DNA of 64,000 nt, from NCBI GenBank assembly GCA_021613535.1, contig CP075494.1, positions 16,430,001 through 16,494,000 on the forward strand. The letters are read 5' to 3'. This document shows, piece after piece, positions 1 through 11,341 of this stretch (position 1 is its first letter; every line of letters starts with the position of its first letter). The translations under genes and the position numbers were made by a program. The DNA comes from Adineta vaga. Taxonomy: Eukaryota > Rotifera. The notes under the pieces were generated by a model that was not told where the DNA came from, did no database searches, and saw nothing but the letters and a program-made list of their open reading frames with translations.

Positions 1-721
1 TTATCAGACTGCAACGTATGAAATACCATTTTTGGGTAGATCTAGAGAAAGGGTATATCAAAAGGTTTATGATAGTGATGAACGGAAAAAACGTATATCA
101 AAGGGTTCATCAGTTTGACAAATCCTTTTCGAAGGTTTATTAATCTGCACTCATTTTTATCAGTGTATGATAACACGAAAAGGTATGAGAAGATGGAAAT
201 GAAAAGAATAAATGTTGAAGTGCTCTCTAACAGTATCATATCTTGTCAGTCACCAAATTTGAAAATTTTTCTGTCGCTGCACACGACTGATATCGTACAA
301 CTCACTTTTCTTATCATTCATTTCACTCGTAAACTATTGCATGAAGGTAAAGTTAGCACCATATTCGAGAATTTTTTTGCCTAGATGCGCTTGTAAACTT
401 GTGTTGGTCGACGAAAAGATTATGTTAGCTGAAGAATTGAATTCTCTATCGAATAATGTTATTTTCTAGGGAGATCATCTAGAGAAAAACACCGCACACC
501 CACGCCCATATCCTCCAATTTTTACATTGATTCTTCCTTCGATTTAGCATCACACTACCTATTTTCTAAAGCATTTTGAATCTCTTTCGACAAGTTGATA
601 ACTGGTCTATTCAAACGTTTCTTCTATTTAAAAGAAAAAGCAAGACGAGCAAATTTTCACTGTGTTATTCATCATTTCAATCAAAAACAAGTTCATTTCA
701 CTCGATAAACAAAGTAATAAA
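1..721. other. 5' flank of the RdRP gene, no gene recognised
   Basis: I see no convincing coding region. An open frame at about 115-384 has no recognisable motif. Positions 490-515 hold a C-rich run (CACCGCACACCCACGCCC) that looks like one decayed arm of the TGTGGG-type hairpins found elsewhere in the window. The promoter of the RdRP gene should lie here, but I cannot point to a specific element. Confidence 0.5.
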
Positions 722-3700
722 ATGGCACAAAGAAAATGGTAGAGTTGTTTCACAATTTGATTACTCCAACATATATCGTTTTTACTTTTGTAGGGGAAGA
801 AACTTTCAGAGTTCGGGAGGAAATATTCACTGTTCGTTCGAAAACGTGCTCACAAGAGACGCTGCTATGACTATTGGGAACAATATCCAAAGAATATTGG
901 GTATTAGGTATTTCAATACTGAAGAAATGGCTTCAGAAGTACCATCACCATATAAGTTCAATTGCAGCCGTCGGGATGCAAACAGAATGCGCGATGAACT
1001 TTGGAAAATTACTACAGATATATATGCATTTGTTTGGTTTTCAATACAGGACAATTCATTGGATTCTATTTATGATTCAGCTTCACAACGAGTCGAAAAT
1101 TCGAATAAGGTCAAAGAGTATTCCATGTTCTGCTATTTTGGTTCCATGTACTCATACGACACTTTTGTTACTCATAGCGAACGTTACCCAACTGCGCAAG
1201 ATCTTTACATTATCAAGTTGAAAAAAGAACCTGACACGATACGTATTGTATCGAGAAATAAATCCAAACAAATGTTTATTCCAATAAAATGGTTAAAAAA
1301 TGAAATATTGGTCAAAACAAAAAAACAACCATGTGTCGTTTTAATGCTAAAACATTCTGTGATAATAAAAAGAGCAATTTCAACTAGCGGGCCATATTCC
1401 TATGAAAGGTAATATATCAAGATTTTTCAATAGATGAAGAGAGAATCGATGAGAAAATAGTCAAATAAGCATAGAAAGTTATCTAAAAGCAACAGTAAGT
1501 GATAAAGAAAAATAGACATGCGCTAAACCCAAACTATTTGGGAGTTTCAGTTTGGATTATTCATTGACATCAAAATTATGTGAGATTAAAATCCTTTCCA
1601 CTTTTTTAGTTTTATGTGAGTGCAAAGTATGATTTCCATTCGAGCATTGAAGTTTGAATCAGAGATCGGAGATTTTGGTATCTGAGTTACATGAAAATGT
1701 AAAACCAAAACGTATATAACCAAACTTAATACCAAATCTAAACGCAATCGTTTGGATTTAGTGCATACTTAAAGAGAAACTTTTAGATCACAGTAGAATT
1801 GATCTGGTTGAAACAAATTTACTTCAGAAAACTCTAGTGCGATATTTAAAGGTATTTCTTTTAGAAAAATTGACAATTCTATCTTGTAGAGTCTTCATTT
1901 TTAGTTTTTAGATTTCGAGTTAATAAGTACGATGGATTCGATAGTTCGTAGAAAAGACTCAAACGATCTTCTTTGCTCATCTTTTTATTTTGTTTTTCTA
2001 GAAAATCTGGATCTGTCGATATCTTCATCAAGATTTTCTCTGTCTGAAAAATACAGTAATTAAGAATTGATCAGTATAGTCAAATATATTTTACACTTTT
2101 ACGGTTTTATCTTCAGAGCAAAAAGATCTTATAGCCAAAATTCTTAAACGTCGCGCTTTTTCCAGATGATATGTTATAACAGATTTTTTTATCATCAGAT
2201 ATTAATCATCGGAGGATAGAATATGTTTGAGGAAAATGTCATCTGTTGTTATTCGATAATTAATAATAAATGATCTATGAAGCAATATAGATTAAGTTTG
2301 TAATAGATCTTTGTAATTGGTACTCAAATCAAGTGATATGCAAATATATATATATATATATATTTATTTTATTTTACTTTTTGTTTTAGGTCATGTGAGA
2401 CGATTGATAGTGAATTCGAAAGAATAGTATCAAAAAGTTCTGATATTCTTCTTTCATTTTTTGATGTTCAACATACATGGGCATTTCTTGAAGAGCTCAC
2501 ACGCAGTAGTAATGGAAGACGTAATAAATTCAACATAAAGTTCGTTACACTCCAGCAAGAATTTGCAGAAAATGATGAAAAATTATTCGACTTGCCTTCA
2601 TCAACATCAACCAAAAAGCAATATGCTTTTCATATTCTCGATTCCATGGGTTATGTATTTCAAGATAAATATTCGAAAGAACTTCATGAGCGATTTATTG
2701 CATCGGATGACGAATCATTCAATCAGATGTGCTATTTTTTCAAGGATAGACTTGAAGAAAATCATTGTTATGATATGCATTGTGACTTAAAGAATTATAT
2801 AAAGAGAAACTGTGAAGAAAAACAGTCTTCTGAAACGAAAGTTTATTCAGTTGGCTCTGTTGTAGTGACACCATTGCGACTCCTCTTTCAAAAACGAGAA
2901 ACAACAGCTGGAAATCGAGCATTGCGAATATTGCAAACTAATGATGAGGATATGTTTTTATTGGTCCGAATCCGTGAAGAAGATGGTGAAGAGTTAAAAA
3001 ATTTTGATTCTTCTGTCCGATGTCGAATTAAATCAAAAATGTTACATGGACTTAAAGTTCTAGGAAGAACTTATCGTTTCGTTGGAGCATCAAACAGTCA
3101 GTTACGAGAAATGTCATTTTGGTTTATAGCTACTTATCATCAATCAGTTGAAGACATATGGAAGATCTTTGGAAATTTTTCAACTATACAAAATGTTGCA
3201 ACTTATATCGCCCGAATTGGTTTATATTTTACAAAATCGATTGAAACACAAGTAAATAGATTTGTTTGCTTGTTTGTTGGAAATATTTTACCTGATCATA
3301 TTTTCATAGATGATTTTTCGATTCGAAAAAGATTTCTCATCAGATATGAGTTATGTTGTAACAATGATCGATGATATCGAAACGGATGACAAAAAGTATT
3401 GTTTTACTGATGGAATCGGAAAAATGTCCTGGGGTGTAGCCGGTTTAGTTGCAATAAAATTAAATCTGAAACTAAACTATAAAGATGATATTCCAGCAGC
3501 TTACCAAGTTCGCATTGCTGGTTGTAAAGGAATGTTAGCCATTGATCCTGAATCAACATTGGATGAATATTATATTAAAATTAGACCATCAATGAAAAAA
3601 TTTGATTCCGATAATTGGCAGTTAGAAATATGTGAATATAGTCAACCACGTAAGTTTTGATTATTTCGATATGTCACATATTGTTGAATAAGCTGATCTT

Positions 3701-6491
3701 TCTGTTTAAAGTTGCATTAAAATTAAATAATCAAGTGATCATGCTCTTATCTGATTTGGGTAATTCCAATTCAGTTTTCCAATCTTATCAGTATGCTGCT
3801 TTATCATCTTATTCGTCTACGAGAAATGAAAACGAAGACAGACGAAAATTGCAATATGCAAAAAATGAAAAGGATTTATTAAAAAATAAAATTCCATTGC
3901 CATCACACGAAGCAAGAAATATGTTTGGTGTCGTCGATGAAACGGGAACATTGGAATATGGTGAAGTTTTTATTCAGTATAAAAGTCTTGATTCACTGAT
4001 TGATAATGTGTATATTATTGTTACAGGTTAGAATAGTTCTACTTCATATATATATATATATTCATGAAACATCATTTGACTTATATTTGCTTAATAGGTG
4101 AAGTACTAGTAGCGAAAATGCCATGTTTATATCCAGGTGATTTTCGAAAACTTACTGCTGTTAATGTACCCAAATTACAATCGTGTATGCGCGATTGTAT
4201 TGTATTTCCAAGCAAAGGATTCCGATCACATCCTAGTGAAATGTCTGGATCGGATTTAGATGGCGATAAATACTGGGTAAGTGTTTTTCGAATTACTTTT
4301 TAGTAATAACTCACATTGAACCACAAAATCGACGGTATAGTTACTAAGGTTTGAAAATTTGATTGGAACTTTTAGTAGATAACTAAATTTAACATGAATA
4401 AAATGAATGTATCAGTTTGAACTAGCCGTACTCATGCGTGTAACTCACAATACGATCATTTTCTACTGTATTATGTAACTGAAAATAAACTCAATATTTT
4501 TACACATTATCGTAGATATAGATGATTTTGTAAGAACAAGAACTTCCCAGAAAATGAAATATTTAGATAGATAAATAGCCGTTTACTTTCTTTTTGGTTT
4601 TTTTAGGTTTATTGGGGCAAGGAATTAAAAATCCATAAGATGGACGAACCTTTATCATATGAACCAGCAGAAAAGAAAATAGTCGAGGAGATTACAAATG
4701 AAATTGTTGTTGATCATATAGTTCAATCATTTGGTACGGGAGCTCAAGGTATTATTTGTGATGTACATTTAGCTATTGCCACTAAGCTTCCAGAACATAC
4801 TCGTTCATTGGAGTGCAAACGTTTAGCTGAATTATTTGCACGTGCTGTCGATGCTCCTAAAACAGGCGAAAATATTGTTTTGGATGAAGTATATGAATTG
4901 AAAACAAGATATTGCCAACAATATCCATTATTTATGATGAAATATGACCAAGAATCATGTGATTCGAACAGTATTCTGAATGATTTGTTTGAAAAGGCTT
5001 TGAAGCATTTAAATGCACCACACGAAAATCTTCCGAGAAGACCAATCAATGCTAATTCTCAAATTCAATTGAAACGAAGAAGTGAAAAGGATGAAAACTT
5101 TAAAAAATGGCTTGCAGAGCATGATTATCATCAAAAAGACACATCAGGTACATAAAAGAACGAAAAATTTTTAACAGTTTTTCTACTTAGTCTTCGAAAA
5201 ATTTCAAAATGTCTATTTGAAATTTTGATCATATTTTTGAAGCAAAAGTACTATGTACATGATAGCATTTGAAATAGTTGTAGTTTTCGAAAAGATCCAT
5301 GCTTTTAAAATAGCAATTTTAGCTGTATTTTATATTGGAAAAAATATCTCAGTTTACCAGTAACTCTATTTTCAACTCTGAATAGGATAGAGAACAGAGG
5401 CGAATAGTTTAATACAGACGTGATTTTCGATAATTCAATAAGGTATGATTTAAAGAAACTGATCTATTTGCATTTGTGTATAGATAGAAGTATTTTTTCG
5501 AAGTCTAACGTCTATTTTAAAGAATTATTCTTTTAGTAAATATTTTCATTTGTAAGGATCATCAGCTGACAGTGGACCTAATTTACCACCAGGTGTGGGA
5601 GAAACCGTTGCTGGAGGTTGTGGAGAAGGAGATCGTCTGAATCAATTGATTAATCCAGAAGGTATCCTTATCGATGATGATGATGAAACTATGTTTATTT
5701 CTGATACACATAATGCTCGTATTCTCTCATGGAAAATAGGTGAACCGAACGGAAAAATCGTGGCTGGTGGCAATGGAAGAGGATCAAAATTAAATCAATT
5801 AGGTAATCCTACTAGTGTAGTAATTGACAAAAAAACAAATAATCTTATTATCGCTGATTGGGGAAACAAACGAGTAGTACAATGGTCTCTCCTTGATGAT
5901 ACCCAAGAAGGAGAAATTCTTCTCGACAACATTCAGTGTAGTGCATTAACAATGGATGATCAAAGAAATCTTTATATTTCTGACACAACGAAGAAACACG
6001 TCATACGATATGAAATAGACAACAATAAGAGTAATGTTGTGGCTGGTTCTACCAGTGAAGGTGGTGGTCTTGATCAATTTAAGTGGCCAACATTCCTAGT
6101 TATTGATGAACAGCAGTCTATCTATGTAACAGATAGCACTAATAGTCGTGTTGTCAAATGGAATAAAGGTGCATTCCAAGGAGAAACTGTCGCAGGTGGT
6201 AATGGTAAAGGAAAAGCATTAAATCAATTGTCATATCCTCAAGGAATTGTTGTTGATAAATCGAATGGTGTTTATGTTGCAGATCGATATAATAATCGAA
6301 TTATGTTTTGGGCCAAAGGTGCGTCTGAAGGAATCCGCATTGCTGGTGATGACCGATATGGAAGAGCAGCAAATCAGCTTAATCAGCCTAGAGGTTTAGC
6401 CTTAGATCGAAATGGTTATCTTTATGTTGTCGATTCGGGCAATCAACGTGTTCAAAGATTTTTTGTAGATCAAGAGAACTCAATGACATGA
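722..6491 (+). CDS. RNA-dependent RNA polymerase fused to a six-blade NHL propeller (spliced)
   Basis: Proposed exons are 722-738, 794-1408, 2390-3251, 3310-3649, 3712-4026, 4098-4276, 4607-5147 and 5557-6491. All have GT-AG borders and compatible phases, and together give 1267 aa. Cellular (QDE-1/EGO-1-type) RdRP signatures appear in order: TPLRLLFQKRE, SQLREMSFWF, YCFTDGIGKMS, IRPSMKKF, DETGTLEYGEVF and the catalytic loop SGSDLDGDKYW (DLDGD near residue 768), then AVDAPKTG. Such enzymes make dsRNA for small-RNA silencing. The last exon encodes six NHL blades (for example VTDSTNSRVVKW, VVDSGNQRVQRF). Its frame opens at the acceptor and has no ATG before about 5691, so it needs an upstream exon; the RdRP donor at 5148 is phase 1 and fits exactly. 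The 17-nt first exon (MAQRKW) is inferred: the 794 exon lacks an early ATG but has a strong acceptor. RdRP identity is very sure; the fusion is about 70% likely. The alternative is that the RdRP stops at the TAA at 5153 and the NHL part belongs to another gene. Confidence 0.85.
1409..2389 (+). other. Long intron of the RdRP gene
   Basis: A 981-nt intron, far longer than most others in this gene (55-71 nt, apart from 330 and 409). It starts GTAATA, ends TTTTGTTTTAG, and carries an (AT)n microsatellite at about 2346-2363. No coding content or element was recognised inside. Confidence 0.7.
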
Positions 6492-7482
6492 ATAATATGA
6501 TAGACAAAACAGAAAAATTATTTTTTGACAAATGTAGTGAAAGTTATTTATCCATCTTTTTCCTCAACTCTATTTTGAAAAAATAAAATATCTCTGATTT
6601 TCAGCTTTTTATACGCTTAATTCGTTTTCAATCATTTCAAATTTATATGTTTTTATTTTACCCTTTCTTCAAATATCATGATTAATTTAACTTAATCAAT
6701 TTTTATTGGATAAAAATATGCTTAAAAATGCGGAACATAATTTCTCTTATTTGATTTATCAATTGATACTATGATTATAATTCAACAATCAATACTTTGC
6801 GAACTTTTATATGATCATTCAAACTTGCTTCGGAATTATAATAATCTGTTTGATAAAAGCCATTTTTAATACATCTAGAGATAGAGAGTGAAGCTATTAT
6901 GATCGCGGTTTCGTCCTTTCTTAAAACACTTATCAAATGAGTTCATTAACTTTCGTCATCCACAGGACGCCATTGTAATCATATCAGGTTTTCTCTCTCA
7001 TTCACACTCTTGCTGTGAATATACAAAGACATAAATGATTTCTAATTAGTTTATTTCGAAAAAAGAAAAAAAGAAATTTAAGAAATGCATTATATAACAA
7101 AGATCTAGTTATAAGGGAAAAAAGTCTGTGTTTTCACATCTGGACTTCAATTTAATATCTTTTGAAAATAGAAGTACAGAACAATAGTTTATCGCAAATT
7201 TATACATTAAATATTAAGCAAAAACAAACTCACCTCATAGAATATCACTTAACATCTACACTTATATTGCTTCTTCTTAGCGTCGCACTCGTATTTGCTT
7301 CAGTAGCGACACCCTTTACAGCAGTTGTCGACAATGTTGTTCATTACGTTATAGATAACAAATCTGTCTCTGTCTCTGACATAGTTGTCTTTCGCTGGAT
7401 TGAAGTAGATATTGGCAAGATCTGTGCACTTAATCGTATAGCTAGAGGATTTTGCTGGCGCCGATCAAGATCAGGTAGATCA
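6492..7482. other. Intergenic, with poly(A) signal of the RdRP-NHL gene
   Basis: An AATAAA at 6582-6587, about 90 nt after the stop codon, is a plausible polyadenylation signal. The rest is AT-rich without a recognisable gene. An open frame at 7162-7518 encodes a hydrophobic stretch, but its last residues are translated from a telomere-like hairpin and it matches nothing I know. Confidence 0.5.
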
Positions 7483-7537
7483 CTTGAGGGTGTGGGTGTG
7501 GATATTGCATCTATCTAACACCTACACCCACCCTTAA
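7483..7537. repeat. Telomere-like hairpin H1
   Basis: Palindrome starting CTTGAGGGTGTGGGTGTGG and ending with a C-rich arm CACCTACACCCACCC. The loop ATTGCATCTATCTAACACC recurs in the hairpins at 59528 and, slightly changed, at 20125. The stem consists of TGTGGG-like units. Confidence 0.85.
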
Positions 7538-7617
7538 TTCAACTAAGACTCTCTATGTTTGCATTTATAAAGGTAAACTTTGAATATATCTTTATTACTG
7601 ATGAATATTTCAGCCGA

Positions 7618-7665
7618 GTGTGAGTGGGTGTGGCTAAAGCAGAAAGACATCCACACCCATACCCT
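7618..7665. repeat. Telomere-like hairpin H2
   Basis: Diverged copy: left arm GTGTGAGTGGGTGTGG, right arm CCACACCCATACCC, and a loop containing GCAGAAAGACAT. It lies only 80 bp from H1, in the 3' flank of the adjacent GPCR. Confidence 0.75.
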
Positions 7666-7789
7666 ATTATACTATGAAATATTTCAGTCTTCATTGTTGA
7701 AGCAGGCTCATCCGCTTGAGTTCTATAGTTTTATTTATATTAATACATAAAAATTTACAGAAGACATATACGAAACAAGATGTATGTTT

Positions 7790-8707
7790 TTATGTTATTG
7801 CGGGCACTTGTGTATTGGGCTGTTGTTTAATTCTTTTCAGAATAGCAAATTTAATTGGATCTGTATATTTAAACAGGGTAACCATTAAACATGTTGGAGA
7901 AACTGAAAGAAAACTAGCGACGACACGATGATAATATTTTGGTGGAGGTGTAAAAAATGAAACAAATACAAGAACCACATATGGAGTACCAAAGATTAAT
8001 AGAATATGGACAAGAATTATTGTACGACGAACCATCTCTAAATCTCTTTGATTACGTAATAAAATATTTGCAGGTGTTGTTCGAGTATTCATTCGTTTGA
8101 CATACCGAATTAGTTTTAAATAAATCATCATTAGTATTGATAAAGGAACCAAATAAAGCGAAAACGTCATATAGATAATTGAAAATGAAAATCCAAATGG
8201 CATAAGACATGCTTGATTGTCAACAAGATAAACAATCTCATTACGAAGATAATATACTAATGGAGTTATAAAACTCACAATCCATATAGAAAAAATTAGA
8301 ATCAACTGAAATTTCCATGATTGATAAAATAAACGAAATGGATAAACGACACAGACATAACGATGCAATGCTTGCAAAAGAAAACTAAAATTCATTGCAC
8401 TACATAGTGAATAAGCGAAATAAGTACGTGTAATACAAAATGAATCTGCATAAGTGATCTGTTTCAGATCATTATACAATGATAATGCAGCACTTGCACA
8501 CATATTCAATGCAAATATAAAGACAGATACACATAAATTCCCAACTAATAACATTGGAACTGAATGACATGTTTTGTCTTTGATTATAATGAATAAATAA
8601 ATTGATGATAATATCATTGCTAATGTAAGTGATATGATAAGAATAATATTGATTGGAATATACCATGATTCAACAATGAATGTTGAAGACTTTGAAATAG
8701 TTGACAT
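7790..8707 (-). CDS. Rhodopsin-like seven-transmembrane receptor
   Basis: A single-exon GPCR of 305 aa when started at the ATG at 8707-8705, giving MSTISKSSTF; the frame is open upstream but without another ATG. Seven hydrophobic segments are spaced as in class A receptors. TM3 ends in LHRYVCVVYPF, a DRY-like motif; a basic third cytoplasmic loop carries RRTIILVHILL at the start of TM6; and TM7 has a degenerate NPxxY region (KYTDPIKFAIL). Conserved cysteines sit before TM3 (FCITR) and in the second extracellular loop (NQACLMPF). The ligand is unknown. It resembles the large rotifer families of orphan, peptide-receptor-like GPCRs. Its 3' end lies beside hairpins H1 and H2. Confidence 0.85.
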   Translation of the reverse strand: MSTISKSSTFIVESWYIPINIILIISLTLAMILSSIYLFIIIKDKTCHSVPMLLVGNLCVSVFIFALNMCASAALSLYNDLKQITYADSFCITRTYFAYSLCSAMNFSFLLQALHRYVCVVYPFRLFYQSWKFQLILIFSIWIVSFITPLVYYLRNEIVYLVDNQACLMPFGFSFSIIYMTFSLYLVPLSILMMIYLKLIRYVKRMNTRTTPANILLRNQRDLEMVRRTIILVHILLIFGTPYVVLVFVSFFTPPPKYYHRVVASFLSVSPTCLMVTLFKYTDPIKFAILKRIKQQPNTQVPAIT

Positions 8708-9517
8708 GAGAAGAGTAATATTATTTGCAAATAACAAGCAGAAGAAATGTTCTTGATGAAAAGTTCAGAAAATTATTTTTTTAGAAAATAATATACCAGA
8801 TTTATATTCTTCAGTTTCATCAGAGAAAAAGGAAATTAATACTTGTATTGAGTTATTTTTCAAAGTCAAGAGACTGAGATTATTCTCTTAAGTAACAGTG
8901 TGAACATCTTTTTAGAAAAGATTTTTTACATAATTTTATTCTTTACAAAGATTCCTATTCCAGGTTGATGTTTTTCCTAATTATACAAAAAAGCTGTTAG
9001 CATAATTTCTGTGAGAGATAAAAAAAGTGTGAAACATGATAAAATTATATAACTTGTAAATACGATATAAATAGCTCCAAAATGAATGACTATCACTATT
9101 TTGAAACTCTTTTGTTTTTCATGACGTGTAGAAAGTGAATTCAGGAATGAGAACTTGAGCTTGCACTAGAGGTGTTACTTTAACTTTACTTTAAAAAGTA
9201 CTTAACGTTTAAACTTCCACTCCTGATCGGAAACATTTAATAATGAAAGATATTATGCCTCAAAATATCACATTGGAAACGATAACATATACTATTCAAT
9301 CAAATGAATTTTCGATTCTTCATATATACTAATAACACCTACTTTTGAATTAGCTAATTTTGCTGGTTGATCAATTGCAGCAACAGTTCTTTGTTGATTT
9401 AAAATTAATTGAAACTGATTGTGAAAATAGTATTCGACAACATACTGAAATCTTATCACTACTTTTCTATCAAAGCATTGAATTATGAAGAAATTCAATT
9501 GAATAAGCATGCTCCAC
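8708..9517. other. Intergenic, nothing recognised
   Basis: An AT-rich stretch upstream of the minus-strand GPCR, so it should include that gene's promoter. Small open frames occur (for example at 9292-9510, minus) but show no domain, splice context or composition that separates them from chance. Confidence 0.5.
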
Positions 9518-9590
9518 TAGGGTGTGGGTGTGCGTATCTCTTCTTCTTTCACACCCACACCCACCCACTCACACCCACACCTTCAAGATG
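9518..9590. repeat. Telomere-like hairpin H3
   Basis: Left arm AGGGTGTGGGTGTG. The right side is a longer, C-rich arm with CACACCCACACCCACCC and a second CACACCCACACC block, ending CTTCAAGATG, which is the mirror of the CATCTTGAGGG end seen in other copies. The loop GTATCTCTTCTTCTTTCAC resembles that of H4. Confidence 0.85.
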
Positions 9591-10711
9591 AAAATTGTGG
9601 AAAATTTTCTCAGCCTGCGTTTTCTACTTTTTCTATATTATTATTGCGGGAAAACAGCTGTATACTAATCCATACGACCAGAGGTATCTTCCTTGTTCTT
9701 TTTACGATGTTGCACTCACATGAAAGATCACGCATTAGTGGGTGTTTAGTAGGTAATCAAAAACATTACACTGTTATAACTAACCGAATGAAAAAATCTA
9801 AATCATAATTCTGACATTCTTGTTCTCAGGAATTTGCGAAGATCCTTATATAAATTTGAAATAGACAATTAAGCATATTGTTCGCTTAAACATTTTGATA
9901 ATTACAAATTCGGTTGAATGTCTTCTATCTTTGAGAATGTTGCTGAGGATGTGTGGGGCCCTTTCATAATCCCTCTTGGAAATCATCCTACGATGGAATA
10001 TGAAAAAACAAGAAAAATCAAAAAGGGGTTTGAAACTGATGAAACATATTTTATTACGTCAAGTATGATCGAAATAGTATAGAAAGATAGAATTGCTTTT
10101 TCTCTGTGAGATTATGTAGAAAGGGAAATTTCTTAAACATGTGTTATTTGCGAATAAAGTATCACTATCATTACTTTTAGTATTTTCTAAGTATAAAACA
10201 TTTTAAAAATATTTCAGAATATATTGAATTTATTGAGTTTTTAATTTGTCGATTTTTGAATCATAGCGAATTTCTATATCACCTGATGATTGGTTTCTTC
10301 AACAAAAACCGAAATCCAGATTGTTATAGCTAGTTCATATGAAATACATCCTCACCCTCACACTTATAAGATTACAATGAGTAAAACAACAATCTAAATT
10401 CAATTATTCTTTTCATAATATTTATCTTTCTTCCTACATTATCATGCGCGTGCCACACGTACTTTTGTGACTTGCTATTTCTACATGTTACATCGATGTC
10501 ACAAGGGTGCGTATCTGTACCGTCAAACTTTCGAACTACAAGGACTATTAAAGGTGACAAGCACTATTCAGTTCGTTCTTTTTCTTACTTATTTTGGTAC
10601 GATATAAAGTCTACTAGATTTATTGTATTTTTGTAATACTTTAATGACAAATTTGACAATATAAAATGCATTTATTCAACAATAACTATTTTTTCAATTG
10701 AAAATTGTTGA
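9591..10711. other. Intergenic, nothing recognised
   Basis: No coding region is supported. A lone C-rich run near 10350 (CCTCACCCTCACACTT) may be a decayed hairpin arm. The last part should contain the promoter of the DUF2985 gene. Confidence 0.45.
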
Positions 10712-11341
10712 ATGGATACTAACCCTATAAATAATTCTACTACCTATTCACCTGTTATTGTCAATTCGATAATTGTCGAGCAAGCAGAAGAAGATCCACG
10801 TTGGTTTAAAAAACTTTCTCATTCGAAATATTTCAAATATTTCAAAAATTTTTTATTTATAATATTAATACTTAATCTAATAGGATGGGGTAATATGTTA
10901 TTTTTCATATCAATTGGTGCAGCAAATAAAACAATACCTGATGAACATACACGAAAGATCTGGATGGAAATTGCTTTTCAAGTTGTTAATACACTCGTTT
11001 TTATAATGATTGCTGGTTATACTCCTTGGCGAATACGTGATCTTTATCAATTTTATAGAGAAAAACATCAATCTAAAGTTCTTCAACGTTATAAATATGT
11101 AAATAATCTCATATTACTTCAGATGATTCTTTGGAGTTTAATTATAAATTCAATAGTTCAATTTGCTTTAGTTATTTGTATATGGTCAATGGATATGAAC
11201 AAAAGACCTATGTGGTTAGTAAACATTTTTGGTGGACTTGGTTTAGTTTCAGGTGTATTTGCTGGCTTAGCACAATTCATATTAGAAAAAAGAGCAAAAA
11301 AGAAACAAAAACTGGAACAACAGTTCGTTAGAACTTTCTAA
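10712..11341 (+). CDS. DUF2985-like four-helix membrane protein
   Basis: A single-exon protein of 209 aa. A hydrophilic N-terminus of about 45 residues is followed by hydrophobic segments near residues 47-68, 85-104, 135-160 and 168-190, then a Lys-rich tail. The central block HTRKIWMEIAFQVVNT, followed about ten residues later by TPWRIRDLYQF, matches my memory of the DUF2985 family signature (RKIW-E---Q--N then PWR-RDLY), a family of uncharacterised eukaryotic membrane proteins often found with PLAC8 domains. No PLAC8 (Cys-rich) region is visible here. The function is unknown. The ATG at 10712 is the first in frame. Confidence 0.7.
   Translation: MDTNPINNSTTYSPVIVNSIIVEQAEEDPRWFKKLSHSKYFKYFKNFLFIILILNLIGWGNMLFFISIGAANKTIPDEHTRKIWMEIAFQVVNTLVFIMIAGYTPWRIRDLYQFYREKHQSKVLQRYKYVNNLILLQMILWSLIINSIVQFALVICIWSMDMNKRPMWLVNIFGGLGLVSGVFAGLAQFILEKRAKKKQKLEQQFVRTF

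Noticed and set aside
7162-7518. 118-codon plus-strand frame with a hydrophobic segment
   Set aside because: No ATG context or homology that I recognise, and its last residues are translated from hairpin H1; most likely a chance open frame.
9292-9808. Several overlapping short frames around hairpin H3
   Set aside because: They owe their length to the low-stop content of the TGTGGG/CCCACA tract; no domains.
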